NCBI GenBank assembly: GCA_025024175.1
Contig: QCXZ01000137.1
Coordinates: 72,168,680-72,232,679, forward strand
Reading direction: 5' to 3'
DNA length: 64,000 nt
From: Rhyzopertha dominica
Taxonomy: Eukaryota; Arthropoda; Insecta; Coleoptera; Bostrichidae
Shown: piece after piece, positions 23,390-33,167 of the stretch
Layout of the letters: every line of letters starts with the position of its first letter
Position numbering within the stretch: position 1 is the stretch's first letter
Notes under the pieces: generated by a model
What the model was told of the DNA's origin: nothing
Databases searched by the model: none
The model's input: the letters and a program-made list of their open reading frames with translations, nothing else
Program-made: the position numbers and the translations under genes

Positions 23390-24160
23390 CATACCACTAC
23401 GCCCAGTTGTGGAGAAAGTATAGAATATTCGTATAACCTATCAAAGTAGATTATTATAATAATTAACAAAATTACATTCAAAGGAAAAACTGATTGGGTT
23501 CAAACCCAGAAGACCAAATGTTAATATCATAATATCACTTGATGTAACATCCTTATTTACAAATATATACCAAACAATGTAATTAAAATGTCATGGAAAG
23601 TAATTATTTGAGCATTTGTAGAAGCACATCATAAACCCTTATATTTTAGATATGTGGACAACTACCTATCTGTAATTCCCTAAACTAAATGAAATCCTCA
23701 CGATGTTCAAAACTTCAATTTACTATAAAAATGAAGTCAAATACTTTTTTAGACTTAACACTTATCAAAACTAAAAACCATATAAAAACGAATTGCTCCA
23801 CCAAACTGACATGGCATTTTAATCTAACCAAGCCTTCACATAACACAAGAAATGTCGTTATATGTGTAATACTCTGAAAAAGGAGCAAAAGCGCTTTCAA
23901 TATAATGGATATCCCATCTAACCAATATATTCAGTTATAATAAAGCACTGCATAATTATATATCACTGTGACCTATTAAATAAAAACCAAGTATACTATA
24001 TTATATTCAAAAGATGCCGGAGAAAAGAAAAGAAAATATTTAAAACATTGCATCCTCGAGCCACATAATACTAAAAACAAGTCCCTTAAATTTCCTTTCC
24101 TTAAAAAGGGTAATTTTAACCGGGACACGTAGGAAGCATTTTAGAATTTTAATTAAAACT
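23390..24160 (+). pseudogene. Old Penelope-like RT relic
   Basis: Translation in mixed frames recovers PLE reverse-transcriptase landmarks in order: a 'LRPVVE' block before 'YNLSK' (family LRPIVS--NSPTYNLSK), motif A as 'SLDVTSLFTNI', motif C as 'FRYVDNYLSVI' with the second catalytic Asp changed to Asn, then 'FLDLTLIKTKNHIKT', equivalent to the FLD segment. Motif B is missing between A and C, indicating a deletion. Everything is AT-rich and riddled with stops. Relationship to the intact element just downstream is unclear; its motif wording differs (TSLFTNI versus VNLFGNI), suggesting another lineage. Confidence 0.68.
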
Positions 24161-24680
24161 TATTATACTAGCTGGTTGTACAATTTTGGCAGTTGCTTCC
24201 ATTATATAATGAAACGCAACTATATCTCATTCGTTGAAACGTTTCTCACAAATAGTAAGAGTACTGCCTAATACCAAGTCAGGATGTGCATCACAAACTG
24301 TTTTTATCTACCTTAATGCAGTCTGAAGTTTTGCACTACCCACTGCCTACTAAGGCTCAGTATAGTTAGAGCTCAACTTCTATGGCTAAATGGCGTTATC
24401 CATAGTACCTATTGGCACTGTCTGTAAGGAAAAATTCACTGAATGTACCCCAAAAACGAAAAATCAGACAGGTCTATATTAAAAATTAAAAAAATAGAAC
24501 TAAAGCACCGTATTATCAAGCGACATACATATAAGTACACAATCTGGCCAACAAAAGCTTCCGAAACGAGGATGTAGAATTGATGGTAATCTGTATTTGA
24601 CTACCTATTATATTTTTCCACAATTAAAAGCTTTTACTTGTAATGCTCTTAAAAAGTCTATTACCTTCGGTTTGTTTTTG

Positions 24681-24682
<2 letters not shown>

Positions 24683-24750
<68 letters not shown>
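24683..24750. repeat. TA dinucleotide microsatellite, left flank of Penelope-like element
   Basis: About 34 uninterrupted TA units abut the left end of the element. A similar run begins at the right end (28,095). Either the element inserted in a TA repeat and duplicated it, or the repeats grew from a short TA-rich duplication. Confidence 0.95.
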
Positions 24751-24751
<1 letters not shown>

Positions 24752-24915
24752 CGTTAAATGGAAATAGCAGTCGTATTTAATTATATTTAAATCTTCGGTT
24801 TAAGGGGAATTCGACTTTTGTTGAAATTATGTAAACTCTTTTTTCTTTGCCAAGCTTTCGATTTTATTTTAAATCTTCTTCAGGGCTTCTACAACATTTA
24901 TAACAGGATGTACAA

Positions 24916-25198
24916 TTGCAACTTTCATATTTTGTCATTAATCAAATCTGTAATGAAACTTCAAATTCAATCAAATTATATAAGTTATGCAAGATTTGGA
25001 AGATAAAATTGGCCCCCTTTTATAAACCTCAATTTCAGTAAGGTTACGAGTTACATGTAGTTTTAGGTACATCCTGTTATAAATGTTGTAGAAGCCCTGA
25101 AGAAGATTTAAAATAAAATCGAAAGCTTGGCAAAGAAAAAAGAGTTTACATAATTTCAACAAAAGTCGAATTCCCCTTAAACCGAAGATTTAAATATA
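24916..25198 (+). repeat. 5' pseudo-LTR of the Penelope-like element (shared 283 bp)
   Basis: Begins TTGCAACTTTC and is identical to 27,817-28,099. The 5' copy continues to 25,233, and its final part is the right arm of the inverted repeat. It carries the hammerhead-like motif at 25,097-25,124. Confidence 0.92.
25097..25124 (+). ncRNA. Hammerhead-ribozyme-like motif in the 5' pseudo-LTR
   Basis: CTGAAGA (25,097-25,103) matches the hammerhead CUGANGA core. After one A come five potential pairs (25,105-25,109 with 25,116-25,120) forming stem II, then GAAA (25,121-25,124). Hammerhead motifs are known from Penelope-like pseudo-LTRs. The extra A before stem II is not in the standard core, and I could not build convincing stems I and III, so activity is doubtful. 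An inverted copy lies within 24,747-24,913. Confidence 0.5.
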
Positions 25199-25242
25199 AT
25201 TAAATACGACTGCTATTTCCATTTAACGTTATAAATACATAT

Positions 25243-27774
25243 ATGGGGTTCTATGAAGAAATAAGAAGATCATTTGGAACGAAAACATCCTACTCGTTAA
25301 AGAAATGGAGCAATCTTAACACCAAGGCGGCCAATCTCATAAACAGAAGAATCTTTTTACACCAATGCAAAAACAATGGCGTTGTACCAAATCATGTCTC
25401 AAACAGCGTGAAGAGTCTTTACAGCCTATTTGGAGATGACAACCAACCTGTTGAGAAAAAAATTTTGGATTTTAATAGAAGATTAATGTTTAGAATTATA
25501 AATTTGGAAATCAGTCACGTTAATTTTCTGATTACAAAAAATTCCAAACTAATTTATACCATAAAATCAGAGTTGCAACAGATACTACCACAATTCATAA
25601 TTTATGAATATGAGAGGAGACAAAAAATAAAGTATAATACAGTTTTTTACAAAATTAAGGTAAGAAATATAAATAAATTAAATAAACTTAAACAAAATTT
25701 AAACAATAAAATTAACATTCAAGAAAAGTGGTTTGTAAACTTATCCAAGACTAATATACCTCAAAATGTCAAAACTACCTTGGCGTTAGGCCATAAATTT
25801 AGTTTCAAAACTAATGTTAAAGACATACATATTGGTAAACTTGTTGCTGACATCGAAAATAATTTAGACCTAATAGCTGAAGATAAAAGAGATTTCTATA
25901 GAGCTAAATTTGCTAGTATCATATCAGGATTTATACATAAAAATAAAGGTGTAAAAAACCAAACAGATACACTTTACAGAGAAACTCAGAATTATTTAAA
26001 ATTAAATCCAAATTTATTAACCTTAAATAGTGACAAAGGAGGCGTAACAGTAGTCATGGATAAAGAACAATACCAAATTAAAATGAATGACATTCTTTCG
26101 GACGAAAACTATTTTAAAGTACTTAGATGTGATCCTACACGTACTGTTCAAACAAAATCTAATACTTATGTTAGCAAACTAGAAAAAATACAACATATAA
26201 CTTCACAAAAAGCTAAAGCTAACAAAATCTATAATTCAGTCAGCCCGAGAATCTATGGCAATCCAAAACTTCACAAAGAAAACACACCTTTAAGACCTAT
26301 AGTGTCAAGTATACAAAGTCCAATGACTAATTTATCAAAATTAATTTGTGACATTTTAACAATGGCGTATGATACCAATAATGACTATTACATAAAAGAC
26401 AGTTTCAGTTTTGCCGAGTTAGTTAAAAATATAGAAATTCCACAGGGACATGAAATAGTATCGCTAGATGTGGTCAATCTTTTTGGAAACATTTCAAAAT
26501 CTTTGGTGATCAAAATTTTGAGTGAAAAATGGAATAAAATTGACCCATTTTTTCAATGTCCAAAAATTAATACAAATTATAAAAGAAGAGAGCTTTTTAT
26601 AGAAATGGTATCATTCATATTAGATAACAATTATTTTAACTATGAGGACAAATATTACAAACAAATTTTTGGATGCGCTATGGGTTCAAAATTAAGTCCT
26701 ATAATTGCACAGTATGTAATGGACGAACTTCTAAATTCATGTATACCAAAATTGACATATAACATAACATTTATAAAAAAATTTGTGGATGATTTAATTT
26801 TAGTAATTCCAACCTCTGGCATAGAAGAAATTATAATGGTTTTCAATTCTTTCGACCAACATATAAAATTTACAGTTGAGAGAGAAGTGGATGGTGGTGT
26901 ACCGTTTCTAGATACAAAAGTAATACGGCAAAATAATAAGATTGTCTTAGATTGGTATCAAAAACCCACCTCTTCAGGTAGATATATAAATTTTTTGTCA
27001 AATCACTCAATTAAAATTAAAATTAACTTTATTAGGCAAATGAAACATAGAATTAAAAAAATTTCACATCCAAATTACATAAATAAGAATTTACAAAAAT
27101 TAAAAATTATGTTACTTCAAAATTCTTACCCGCAAACTTTGATAAACAAAATTTTATTTTCTACTATTGATTACTTACAAAACGATTGTGCGATTAATCA
27201 ACAAAATTTAAATTCGGTGAATGTTTTAGACAGAGTGGAGCACCAAGAAAACCATGATTCTCAAAGTAATCATAATTCAGAAGTATCTCGGTTTGGATCT
27301 CTTCCAAATATTACAGGTTTGGCAACAAAATTTATTAGAAGTTTTCAAAATGAGGGTATAAAAATAGCATTAAAAAATTTTAAAAAGGGTTCAAATTTAT
27401 TTAGCAAATTGAAATCAAAAATTCCTTTACAATATCAATCGAATGTTGTTTATTCTTTAAAATGTGATACTTGTGAAAAAATTTATGTGGGACAGACATC
27501 GCAGTGGCTATCCAGTAGGATAGCACTGCATAAAAGTGATATTAGAAAAGATAGAGATCGATGTTCATTAGGAGAACACGTAATTAGAAATAATCACATA
27601 ATAAATTGGGAAGAAGTCAAAATTTTAGAAAAAGAGAATGTTACAAATAAACGTTTGATTTTAGAAATGTACCAAATTAATAAAAGTGCTAACACAATAA
27701 ATAAAAAATCGGATACACAAAATTTGAGTAATATTTACACCTATTTATTATCAGATGAAATATTAAAATCATAG
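25243..27774 (+). CDS. Penelope-like reverse transcriptase with GIY-YIG endonuclease
   Basis: 843-residue protein that would nick target DNA and copy element RNA. The RT domain carries 'YGNPKLHK' and 'LRPIVSSIQSP' (about 335-360), motif A 'SLDVVNLF' with catalytic Asp at 409, motif B 'CAMGSKLSPIIA' (about 477-488), motif C 'FVDDL' at 514-518 with both Asp present, and 'VPFLDTKV' near 553. After a linker, the GIY-YIG nuclease begins with 'VYSLKC' at 736, has a CxxC pair (KCDTC), 'YVGQT', the catalytic Arg in 'SSRIALHK' and a conserved Glu in 'LILEMY'. Length and domain order match Penelope-clade proteins. The start ATG follows the pseudo-LTR by nine bases. Codon use is extremely AT-rich. The clade is inferred from layout and motifs. 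Confidence 0.92.
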   Translation: MGFYEEIRRSFGTKTSYSLKKWSNLNTKAANLINRRIFLHQCKNNGVVPNHVSNSVKSLYSLFGDDNQPVEKKILDFNRRLMFRIINLEISHVNFLITKNSKLIYTIKSELQQILPQFIIYEYERRQKIKYNTVFYKIKVRNINKLNKLKQNLNNKINIQEKWFVNLSKTNIPQNVKTTLALGHKFSFKTNVKDIHIGKLVADIENNLDLIAEDKRDFYRAKFASIISGFIHKNKGVKNQTDTLYRETQNYLKLNPNLLTLNSDKGGVTVVMDKEQYQIKMNDILSDENYFKVLRCDPTRTVQTKSNTYVSKLEKIQHITSQKAKANKIYNSVSPRIYGNPKLHKENTPLRPIVSSIQSPMTNLSKLICDILTMAYDTNNDYYIKDSFSFAELVKNIEIPQGHEIVSLDVVNLFGNISKSLVIKILSEKWNKIDPFFQCPKINTNYKRRELFIEMVSFILDNNYFNYEDKYYKQIFGCAMGSKLSPIIAQYVMDELLNSCIPKLTYNITFIKKFVDDLILVIPTSGIEEIIMVFNSFDQHIKFTVEREVDGGVPFLDTKVIRQNNKIVLDWYQKPTSSGRYINFLSNHSIKIKINFIRQMKHRIKKISHPNYINKNLQKLKIMLLQNSYPQTLINKILFSTIDYLQNDCAINQQNLNSVNVLDRVEHQENHDSQSNHNSEVSRFGSLPNITGLATKFIRSFQNEGIKIALKNFKKGSNLFSKLKSKIPLQYQSNVVYSLKCDTCEKIYVGQTSQWLSSRIALHKSDIRKDRDRCSLGEHVIRNNHIINWEEVKILEKENVTNKRLILEMYQINKSANTINKKSDTQNLSNIYTYLLSDEILKS

Positions 27775-27816
27775 TAAATCGGCAGGCATAAATTTATGAA
27801 AAATGTGGTGGCTATG

Positions 27817-28091
27817 TTGCAACTTTCATATTTTGTCATTAATCAAATCTGTAATGAAACTTCAAATTCAATCAAATTATATAAGTTATGCAAGATTTGG
27901 AAGATAAAATTGGCCCCCTTTTATAAACCTCAATTTCAGTAAGGTTACGAGTTACATGTAGTTTTAGGTACATCCTGTTATAAATGTTGTAGAAGCCCTG
28001 AAGAAGATTTAAAATAAAATCGAAAGCTTGGCAAAGAAAAAAGAGTTTACATAATTTCAACAAAAGTCGAATTCCCCTTAAACCGAAGATT

Positions 28092-28099
<8 letters not shown>
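27817..28099 (+). repeat. 3' pseudo-LTR of the Penelope-like element
   Basis: Identical to 24,916-25,198 over 283 bp. It starts 42 bases after the ORF stop and runs directly into a TA microsatellite. Confidence 0.92.
27998..28025 (+). ncRNA. Hammerhead-ribozyme-like motif in the 3' pseudo-LTR
   Basis: Exact copy of the motif at 25,097-25,124: CTGAAGA, a five-pair AT-rich helix and GAAA. The same reservations about the extra A and the unassigned stems I and III apply. Confidence 0.5.

Positions 28100-28160
<61 letters not shown>
28095..28160. repeat. TA dinucleotide microsatellite, right flank of Penelope-like element
   Basis: About 33 TA units continue directly from the end of the 3' pseudo-LTR, mirroring the run at the left end of the element. 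Confidence 0.95.
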
Positions 28161-28164
<4 letters not shown>

Positions 28165-28165
<1 letters not shown>

Positions 28166-29889
28166 GGAAGAGTAATAGCAAATATTTTCTGTGGTAAGTG
28201 GCAGCACTGTTGAATAATTATTACGTTATTTGTGACGGTAGGTATTAATTCCAAATACTACCAAATTATTGTTGTTTTTAAAACACATTCATATATCTAG
28301 TAATTAAGATGAAAACCTTAATAATTAATTATTTAATTAATTATATTTATAATTAATACATGTACAACTATTAGGAGTGTTTATGTTATGTCGTCCCCAG
28401 TTTAGGAAATATTGGTAAGCATTAATTATTATTATAGTGTTATAAAAGGGCACATCAATATAACGCGCGGTTTATTCTCATAACTAGTACAAATGATAAT
28501 GAATAATAACTATCTCACAATAAATAAAATTTGTTTCAAATAGGTAACATTTACGTATGTTTAAAAAATCTTTATTTTAGTAGCACATGCACTTCAGATA
28601 AGTCTATTGGAAAAACTGTTCAATTTAGAAAAATGTTTCAGACAAGGGTTGTAGAGTCTGGTCCTCTACAAGCTTTACAATAGAATTCTTCCAGGACACT
28701 TTTTAAGATAGGTATTGTAATAAGCTCGATTTGTGGCACAAATCCTATTAAAATAACTAATTTAAGTATTATCTCTGTCAAATAAAACTTTTTAGTAAGG
28801 TTACAAAACGAAGATTATTTGATCATGTCTATCGAAATCGTGTAAGAAACTTAATAAGCAATTTATTTAATTCATGTTTGAAGTGTAAAATCAACTTTTT
28901 CCTAAAAACGATGCAAGATCTTTTATTTTAAAGTGCAATAAAATTGCAATGCGTAAGTCTTTATAATTTCGATCGATATTGGATCAACATATATTCAGGT
29001 ATACCCCTGCCGTTTGATGGACAGGGAAAAATAGAAATAGAACAGTATCAAATTAAGGTTAGTCTTCTTACGTATGAATTAGCATTAAAAATTGTTTTTA
29101 CGGGTTGATTACAAAAAAAACTATAAAGTGACTAAATCCCAGGAACTGTGGTTATAATACATAAAAGTAGTGAAGTAATTTTCTGTCAAACACCACGCTA
29201 GGTACATTTATGCAAACAGTATATCATTTTTTTCATTTGCATACTAATGCAACAAAGCTCTGCAATGGAATTGATGGCTTCCCGTATTAAGAAAACCAGA
29301 TGCTACGTTAAAATCTACTTACCGGCACCAGCAATTTTCGTGTTGATTAAGTACAGCAGCAAGCTTGAAACATAAATAATTGCACAGTGGCATGCGTCGT
29401 GCTTCATATCCGTTGTTCCTATTCGACATTTTTGCGTTGTTTGGACCCATCTACAGCTTTATCTGTGCAATTTTCTCGTTCACAAAGAACTCCTAGTCTC
29501 CTTTCATCACGCTCTGCTGGCGGTTTCATTACAGCTGAAAGAAAAAAGGTAAATCAGTTTTGGCGTATAACTTTGTTTTGCGTAGTAATTAGATGCTTCT
29601 CCATTTAAAAGGCAAATGAAATCTGGTCGAATTTCGAAAATAAAATATTGTAAAGCAAGTTTCAGAAATAAAACATGTGTTGGATAACAAATATACATTT
29701 TACATCAATTTTGAGTTTACACACTTATCGTCGAAAAGATGTAGGCTTGGTTCATTTGCTCCTAAAAAATTGTTNNACACGACAATTTATTTGCAACTTT
29801 GGTTTTGCATAATTGTATAAAGTTATAAAGTTTGATGTAGTTTAGTGTTTGGACACATCGGAGTATATGGTTATTTAAGCATGTTAGCT
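28165..29889. other. AT-rich stretch without a recognisable gene
   Basis: No conserved protein or repeat recognised. An AT-only palindromic patch built on TTAATTAA-like words lies near 28,318-28,360. The last base starts the left 14-bp duplication (29,890-29,903) of the next Penelope-like insertion. Confidence 0.55.
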
Positions 29890-29962
29890 GTTCAAAAAAG
29901 TATTTTGGTTGGAAGGCTTCCGTGGTTGTTGTCGAAGACATGTTGTTTTCCGGGCTGGTTGG

Positions 29963-30848
29963 TTTAGATACGTAGAGAAACACTTTCACCGTCTGGCCGC
30001 ATGGAGAACAGAACATAAAGGAGTTCCTGGACCATCTAAATAGCATCCACAGCGGCATACAATTTACGACGGAGATGGAGACCAATGGCGCCCTACCTTT
30101 CCTGGATATGATGGTGACAATGAAACAAGACAGCACGCTAGGACATCGGGTCTACAGGAAGCCAACCCACACGGATCGCTACCTGCATGCAGATTCACAC
30201 CACCACCCCGCCCAAAAACAAGGAGTCATCAACACGCAGATACAACGAGCGAAGCTAGTCAGCGAACCAGACCACCTAGAAGAGGAATTAGAACATCTAC
30301 GCAGAGCACTACAGAAGAACGGATATCCTAAGGCACAGATTGAGAAGGCTATCAACAAGCAACCACGGAGGAAGGAACCAGAAGAGCACATCGTTGCAGC
30401 ATACCTGCCCTACGTCAGTGGATGTACAGATAAGATCGGACGGCTGCTGAGAAGACATCATATAAACTCCATCTTCACCGCCTCGGGAAAGATAGCTAAC
30501 GCCTTTCCAAAATATCGTTCGACGACTGAGGAGCTACAAACACAAGGTGTGTATAACATTCCATGCATCGGCCAAACCGGAAGGCACATCAGCACGAGAA
30601 TCAAGGAGCACATGAGGGACACCAGAGATCGGCAAGGTGATAGGTCGGCTGTAGCAGAACATCGAATGGAGACTGGTCACATCATCAAATTCGAGGAAGC
30701 ACAAATGCTGTCAAGGGAAGCGAGATTCTGGCTGAGACTGTACAAGGAAGCCATCGAAATCCAGAAGAATCCGCACAATTATAACCGAGACCTAGGCATC
30801 GAACTACCTGGAAACCGGTCATGCGTAACAATGCCCACGCGTGAGTGA
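29963..30848 (+). pseudogene. Penelope-like protein C-terminal half, defective
   Basis: Starts at RT motif C, where the expected YVDD is corrupted and followed by a frame slip near 29,970-29,985. It then reads 'FTVWPHG', and from 30,075 a continuous frame: 'LPFLDMMVT', 'YRKPTHTDRYLHA', a leucine/glutamate-rich linker, then the GIY-YIG domain. In that domain 18 bases present in the related copy at 32,851 onward are missing. This removes the Cys and the first Tyr of the C--K-YIGQT block but keeps frame, so 'IPCIGQTGRH' remains. Downstream 'STRIKEHMRDTRDR' keeps the catalytic Arg region. Both enzyme activities must be lost. It ends near 30,848. Confidence 0.85.
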
Positions 30849-30857
30849 ACCGGACGA

Positions 30858-30935
30858 GTATAAATACCCGAGCGGACTAGGACAGTTTAGTGTCAGAGCT
30901 ACTTCTGAGGAAGACACTGACATGAGTGTCGAAAC
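30858..30935 (+). promoter_or_regulatory. Terminal-repeat TATA element and hammerhead-like motif, Penelope-like family 2
   Basis: A TATAAATAC box at about 30,861 is followed about 25-30 bases later by CAGTTTAG, an initiator-like site, and then by a hammerhead-like motif: CTGAGGA (30,905-30,911), one A, a six-pair stem (30,913-30,918 with 30,925-30,930) and GAAAC. The order promoter, start site, ribozyme-like motif recurs in the copies at 32.3-33.3 kb. Stems I and III are not resolved. Confidence 0.5.
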
Positions 30936-31000
30936 GTCAAGGTCAAATAACCAACGTGGGAACCAGCCCGGAAAACAACATGTCATGTTCAATAAAGTAT

Positions 31001-32245
31001 CCTCACTTTCTGTAAGTTTCCGCGTTTTGTAATTTTAAGTACTTTATGAATGCTGTAACCTTGTAACAACCAGGGAAGATGAGTTTTTGCTTTTTTACTT
31101 CCAAGATCACGTTCCCCAAGTTCATATTATTAATTTCANTAANATATGAATTAGTTAAACTAATTTTCTTACCATGTAAGACCAGTGATATTTCATGAAT
31201 NAACTTTCAAGTCTTTCTGCTGATAATCCTCTCTCGGTCTTTAACCAAATTAGCAAAATTTAAATGCTTGAAATTTGTCGGTAAAAATTGATGAATATGT
31301 AATCTAACAATTTGTTGAATATATGAAACATGTCGGCTGTATGGCTAATGCAGCTTTTACCCTTTCTAGTAGTGCTGCTAGCATAGCACAAGGATACCTA
31401 ATTTGGTGGAATACATGCAATATTAATTCTTTTCCTGAGAGACAGCAGCTGTTGAAATTCGTGCCCCTCTAGCCTTGCAGATCCACGAATTTAATATAGG
31501 TACCTGAGCTTCTGCATAAATTGATTATTAATGAGCTGGTGGATATGCCGAAGCTCCGTGCTGCTGGTTTTGTGAAGGCCGAACAAATTTCAAAAAAGCG
31601 TGACCGAACCGAGAGCGAAACGATAAAAACCGCGACCTATCGATTGCATTTTAATTTCACTGACCGGTAACAAGTGAACAATCAACCGTTCAGTGACCTG
31701 CCCTTCGTTCGTACCTACAGTAATTATACCTTTGTCGCGTGTCCTGGACGACCCTAGAAACTGAATTTACTCCGATAGCGGGAAAAGAGCGGAGCAGCAA
31801 CGTTGCCGATACCTAATCCTTGAAGTGAGAAAAAAAATTATTACATTCATTCTATGCTATTACTTTGGTTAGGTATAACTAACATCCCTTCTGCTAAAGC
31901 TAAAATTATAGAATGGTGCCAATTCTAGAGTCATTACGATATTTTGGCAGAAAGGGTTCTTCCATGTATACAAGCCCTCTGAAATTCATTTTTTTTATTT
32001 TAAACAATCCACAGCTATAATAAAACGAAGTATACTCGTCCGCCATCTTGGCTCCATCAAATAGAAGAACATTACCAACACTCGTTGTTATACGTAAAAG
32101 GTTATAATACGAAAACCTCATACNAGTGCTCTAATAGTATCCTTAATATAAGAAGGTGTACTAATTAATTATCATAATGATTAACAAATTGGCTGACTAT
32201 TATTCAATGTTTCATAGTTGTAAAACAGGGATTTCTAAAACGGTT
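31001..32245. other. Stretch without a recognisable gene
   Basis: Nothing recognised. N bases lie near 31,139-31,201 and 32,124. A GC-richer patch at about 31,540-31,800 has no usable frame. The segment ends at the 14-bp duplication of the palindromic Penelope-like insertion. Confidence 0.5.
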
Positions 32246-32399
32246 TAATTATTGTGTTGACATGTTGTTCTCCGGGCTGGTTCCCACGTTGGTTATTAGA
32301 CCTTGACGTTTCGACACTCTTGTCGGTGTCTTCCTCAGAAGTAGCTCTGAAACTGAAGTGTCCTAGCCTGCTCGGATATTTATACTTGTCCGGGTCACT

Positions 32400-32778
32400 G
32401 ACGCGTGGGCGTTGTTACGCATGACCGGTTTCCAGATTCTAGGTAGGTCGATGCCCCGGTCTCGGTTGTAATTGTGCGGGTTCTTCTGGATTTCGATGGC
32501 TTCCTTGTACAGTCTCGGCCAGAATCTCGCTTCCCTCGACAGCATTTGTGCTTCCTCAAATTTGATGATGTGGCCAGTCTCCATCCGACCTATCACCTTG
32601 CCGGTCTCTGGTGTCCCTCATGTGCTCCTTGATTCTCGTGCTAATGTGCCTTCCGGTTTGGCCGATGTAAACCTTCCCACAGCTGCATGGGATGCTGTAC
32701 ACACCTTGTGTTTGCAGCTCCTCAGTCGTCGAACGACATTTCGGAAAGGCGTTAGCTATCTTTCTCGGGGCGGTGATA
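32400..32778 (-). pseudogene. GIY-YIG domain relic, left arm of the palindrome
   Basis: Minus-strand frame encodes 'IANAFPKCRSTTEELQ', then 'VYSIPCSCGKVYIGQTGRH' with the GIY-YIG tyrosines and Cys residues present, and 'STRIKEHMRDTRDR'. A 17-base deletion near 32,588 relative to the right arm shifts the frame before 'METGHIIKFEEAQ'. The RT domain is absent. It cannot be functional on its own. Confidence 0.85.
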
Positions 32779-33140
32779 GCTAACGCCTTTCCGAAATGTC
32801 GTTCGACGACTAAGGAGCTGCAAACACAAGGTGTGTACAGCATCCCATGCAGCTGTGGGAAGGTTTACATCGGCCAAACCGGAAGGCACATCAGCACGAG
32901 AATCAAGGAGCACATGAGGGACACCAGAGACCGGAAAGGTGACAGGTCGGCTGTATCAGAGCATCGAATGGAGACTGGCCACATCATCAAATTCGAGGAA
33001 GCACAAATGCTGTCGAGGGAAGCGAGATTCTGGCCGAGACTGTACAAGGAAGCCATCGAAATCCAGAAGAACCCGCACAATTACAACCGAGACCGGGGCA
33101 TCGACCTACCTANAATCTGGAAACCGNTCATGCGTAACAA
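32777..33140 (+). pseudogene. GIY-YIG domain relic, right arm of the palindrome
   Basis: Continuous frame from the junction through 'VYSIPCSCGKVYIGQTGRH', 'RIKEHMRDTRDR', 'AVSEHRMETGHIIKFEEA' and 'LYKEAIEIQKNPHNYN'. The GIY-YIG domain is complete in sequence but there is no RT and no proper start. The frame runs to 33,189 past the expected protein end. Two N bases at 33,113 and 33,127 obscure two codons. Confidence 0.85.
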
Positions 33141-33167
33141 CGCCCACGCGTCAGTGACCCGGACAAG

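Larger units (their letters stand above)
24747..25233. repeat. Perfect 167-bp inverted repeat at the 5' end of the Penelope-like element
   Basis: Arms 24,747-24,913 and 25,067-25,233 are exact reverse complements, separated by 153 bases. An RNA crossing this region could form a long perfect hairpin, a potential Dicer substrate. In Penelope elements such inverted tails arise during insertion. Confidence 0.93.
24747..28099 (+). mobile_element. Apparently intact Penelope-like element
   Basis: Full structure: an inverted partial terminal repeat (24,747-24,913), a 5' pseudo-LTR (24,916-25,233) leading straight into the 843-codon ORF (25,243-27,774), and a 3' pseudo-LTR (27,817-28,099). The two direct repeats are identical over 283 bp. 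The inverted 167-bp copy is a perfect reverse complement of 25,067-25,233. This inverted-plus-direct arrangement is the classical Penelope layout. The ORF is uninterrupted and has intact RT and GIY-YIG residues. The element runs into TA microsatellites on both sides, so exact duplications cannot be defined. Identity of the repeats argues for recent insertion, and it may be competent to move. Confidence 0.9.
29904..30986 (+). mobile_element. 5'-truncated Penelope-like element (second family) with 14-bp target duplication
   Basis: Flanked by GTTCAAAAAAGTAT (29,890-29,903) and GTTCAATAAAGTAT (30,987-31,000), 13 of 14 matching. The left end is a short inverted tail (29,904-29,960), the reverse complement of the family's 3' end. 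It is followed by the last part of the coding region and the 3' terminal repeat with promoter-like and hammerhead-like motifs. Overall GC content is much higher than the surroundings and than the intact element at 24.7-28.1 kb, so it is a different family. It is related at roughly 90% or more to the copies at 32.3-33.3 kb. Confidence 0.85.

Noticed and set aside
24971..28063. Two identical 63-codon minus-strand frames at 24,971-25,162 and 27,872-28,063
   Set aside because: They are the same antisense frame in the two identical pseudo-LTR copies, not genes.
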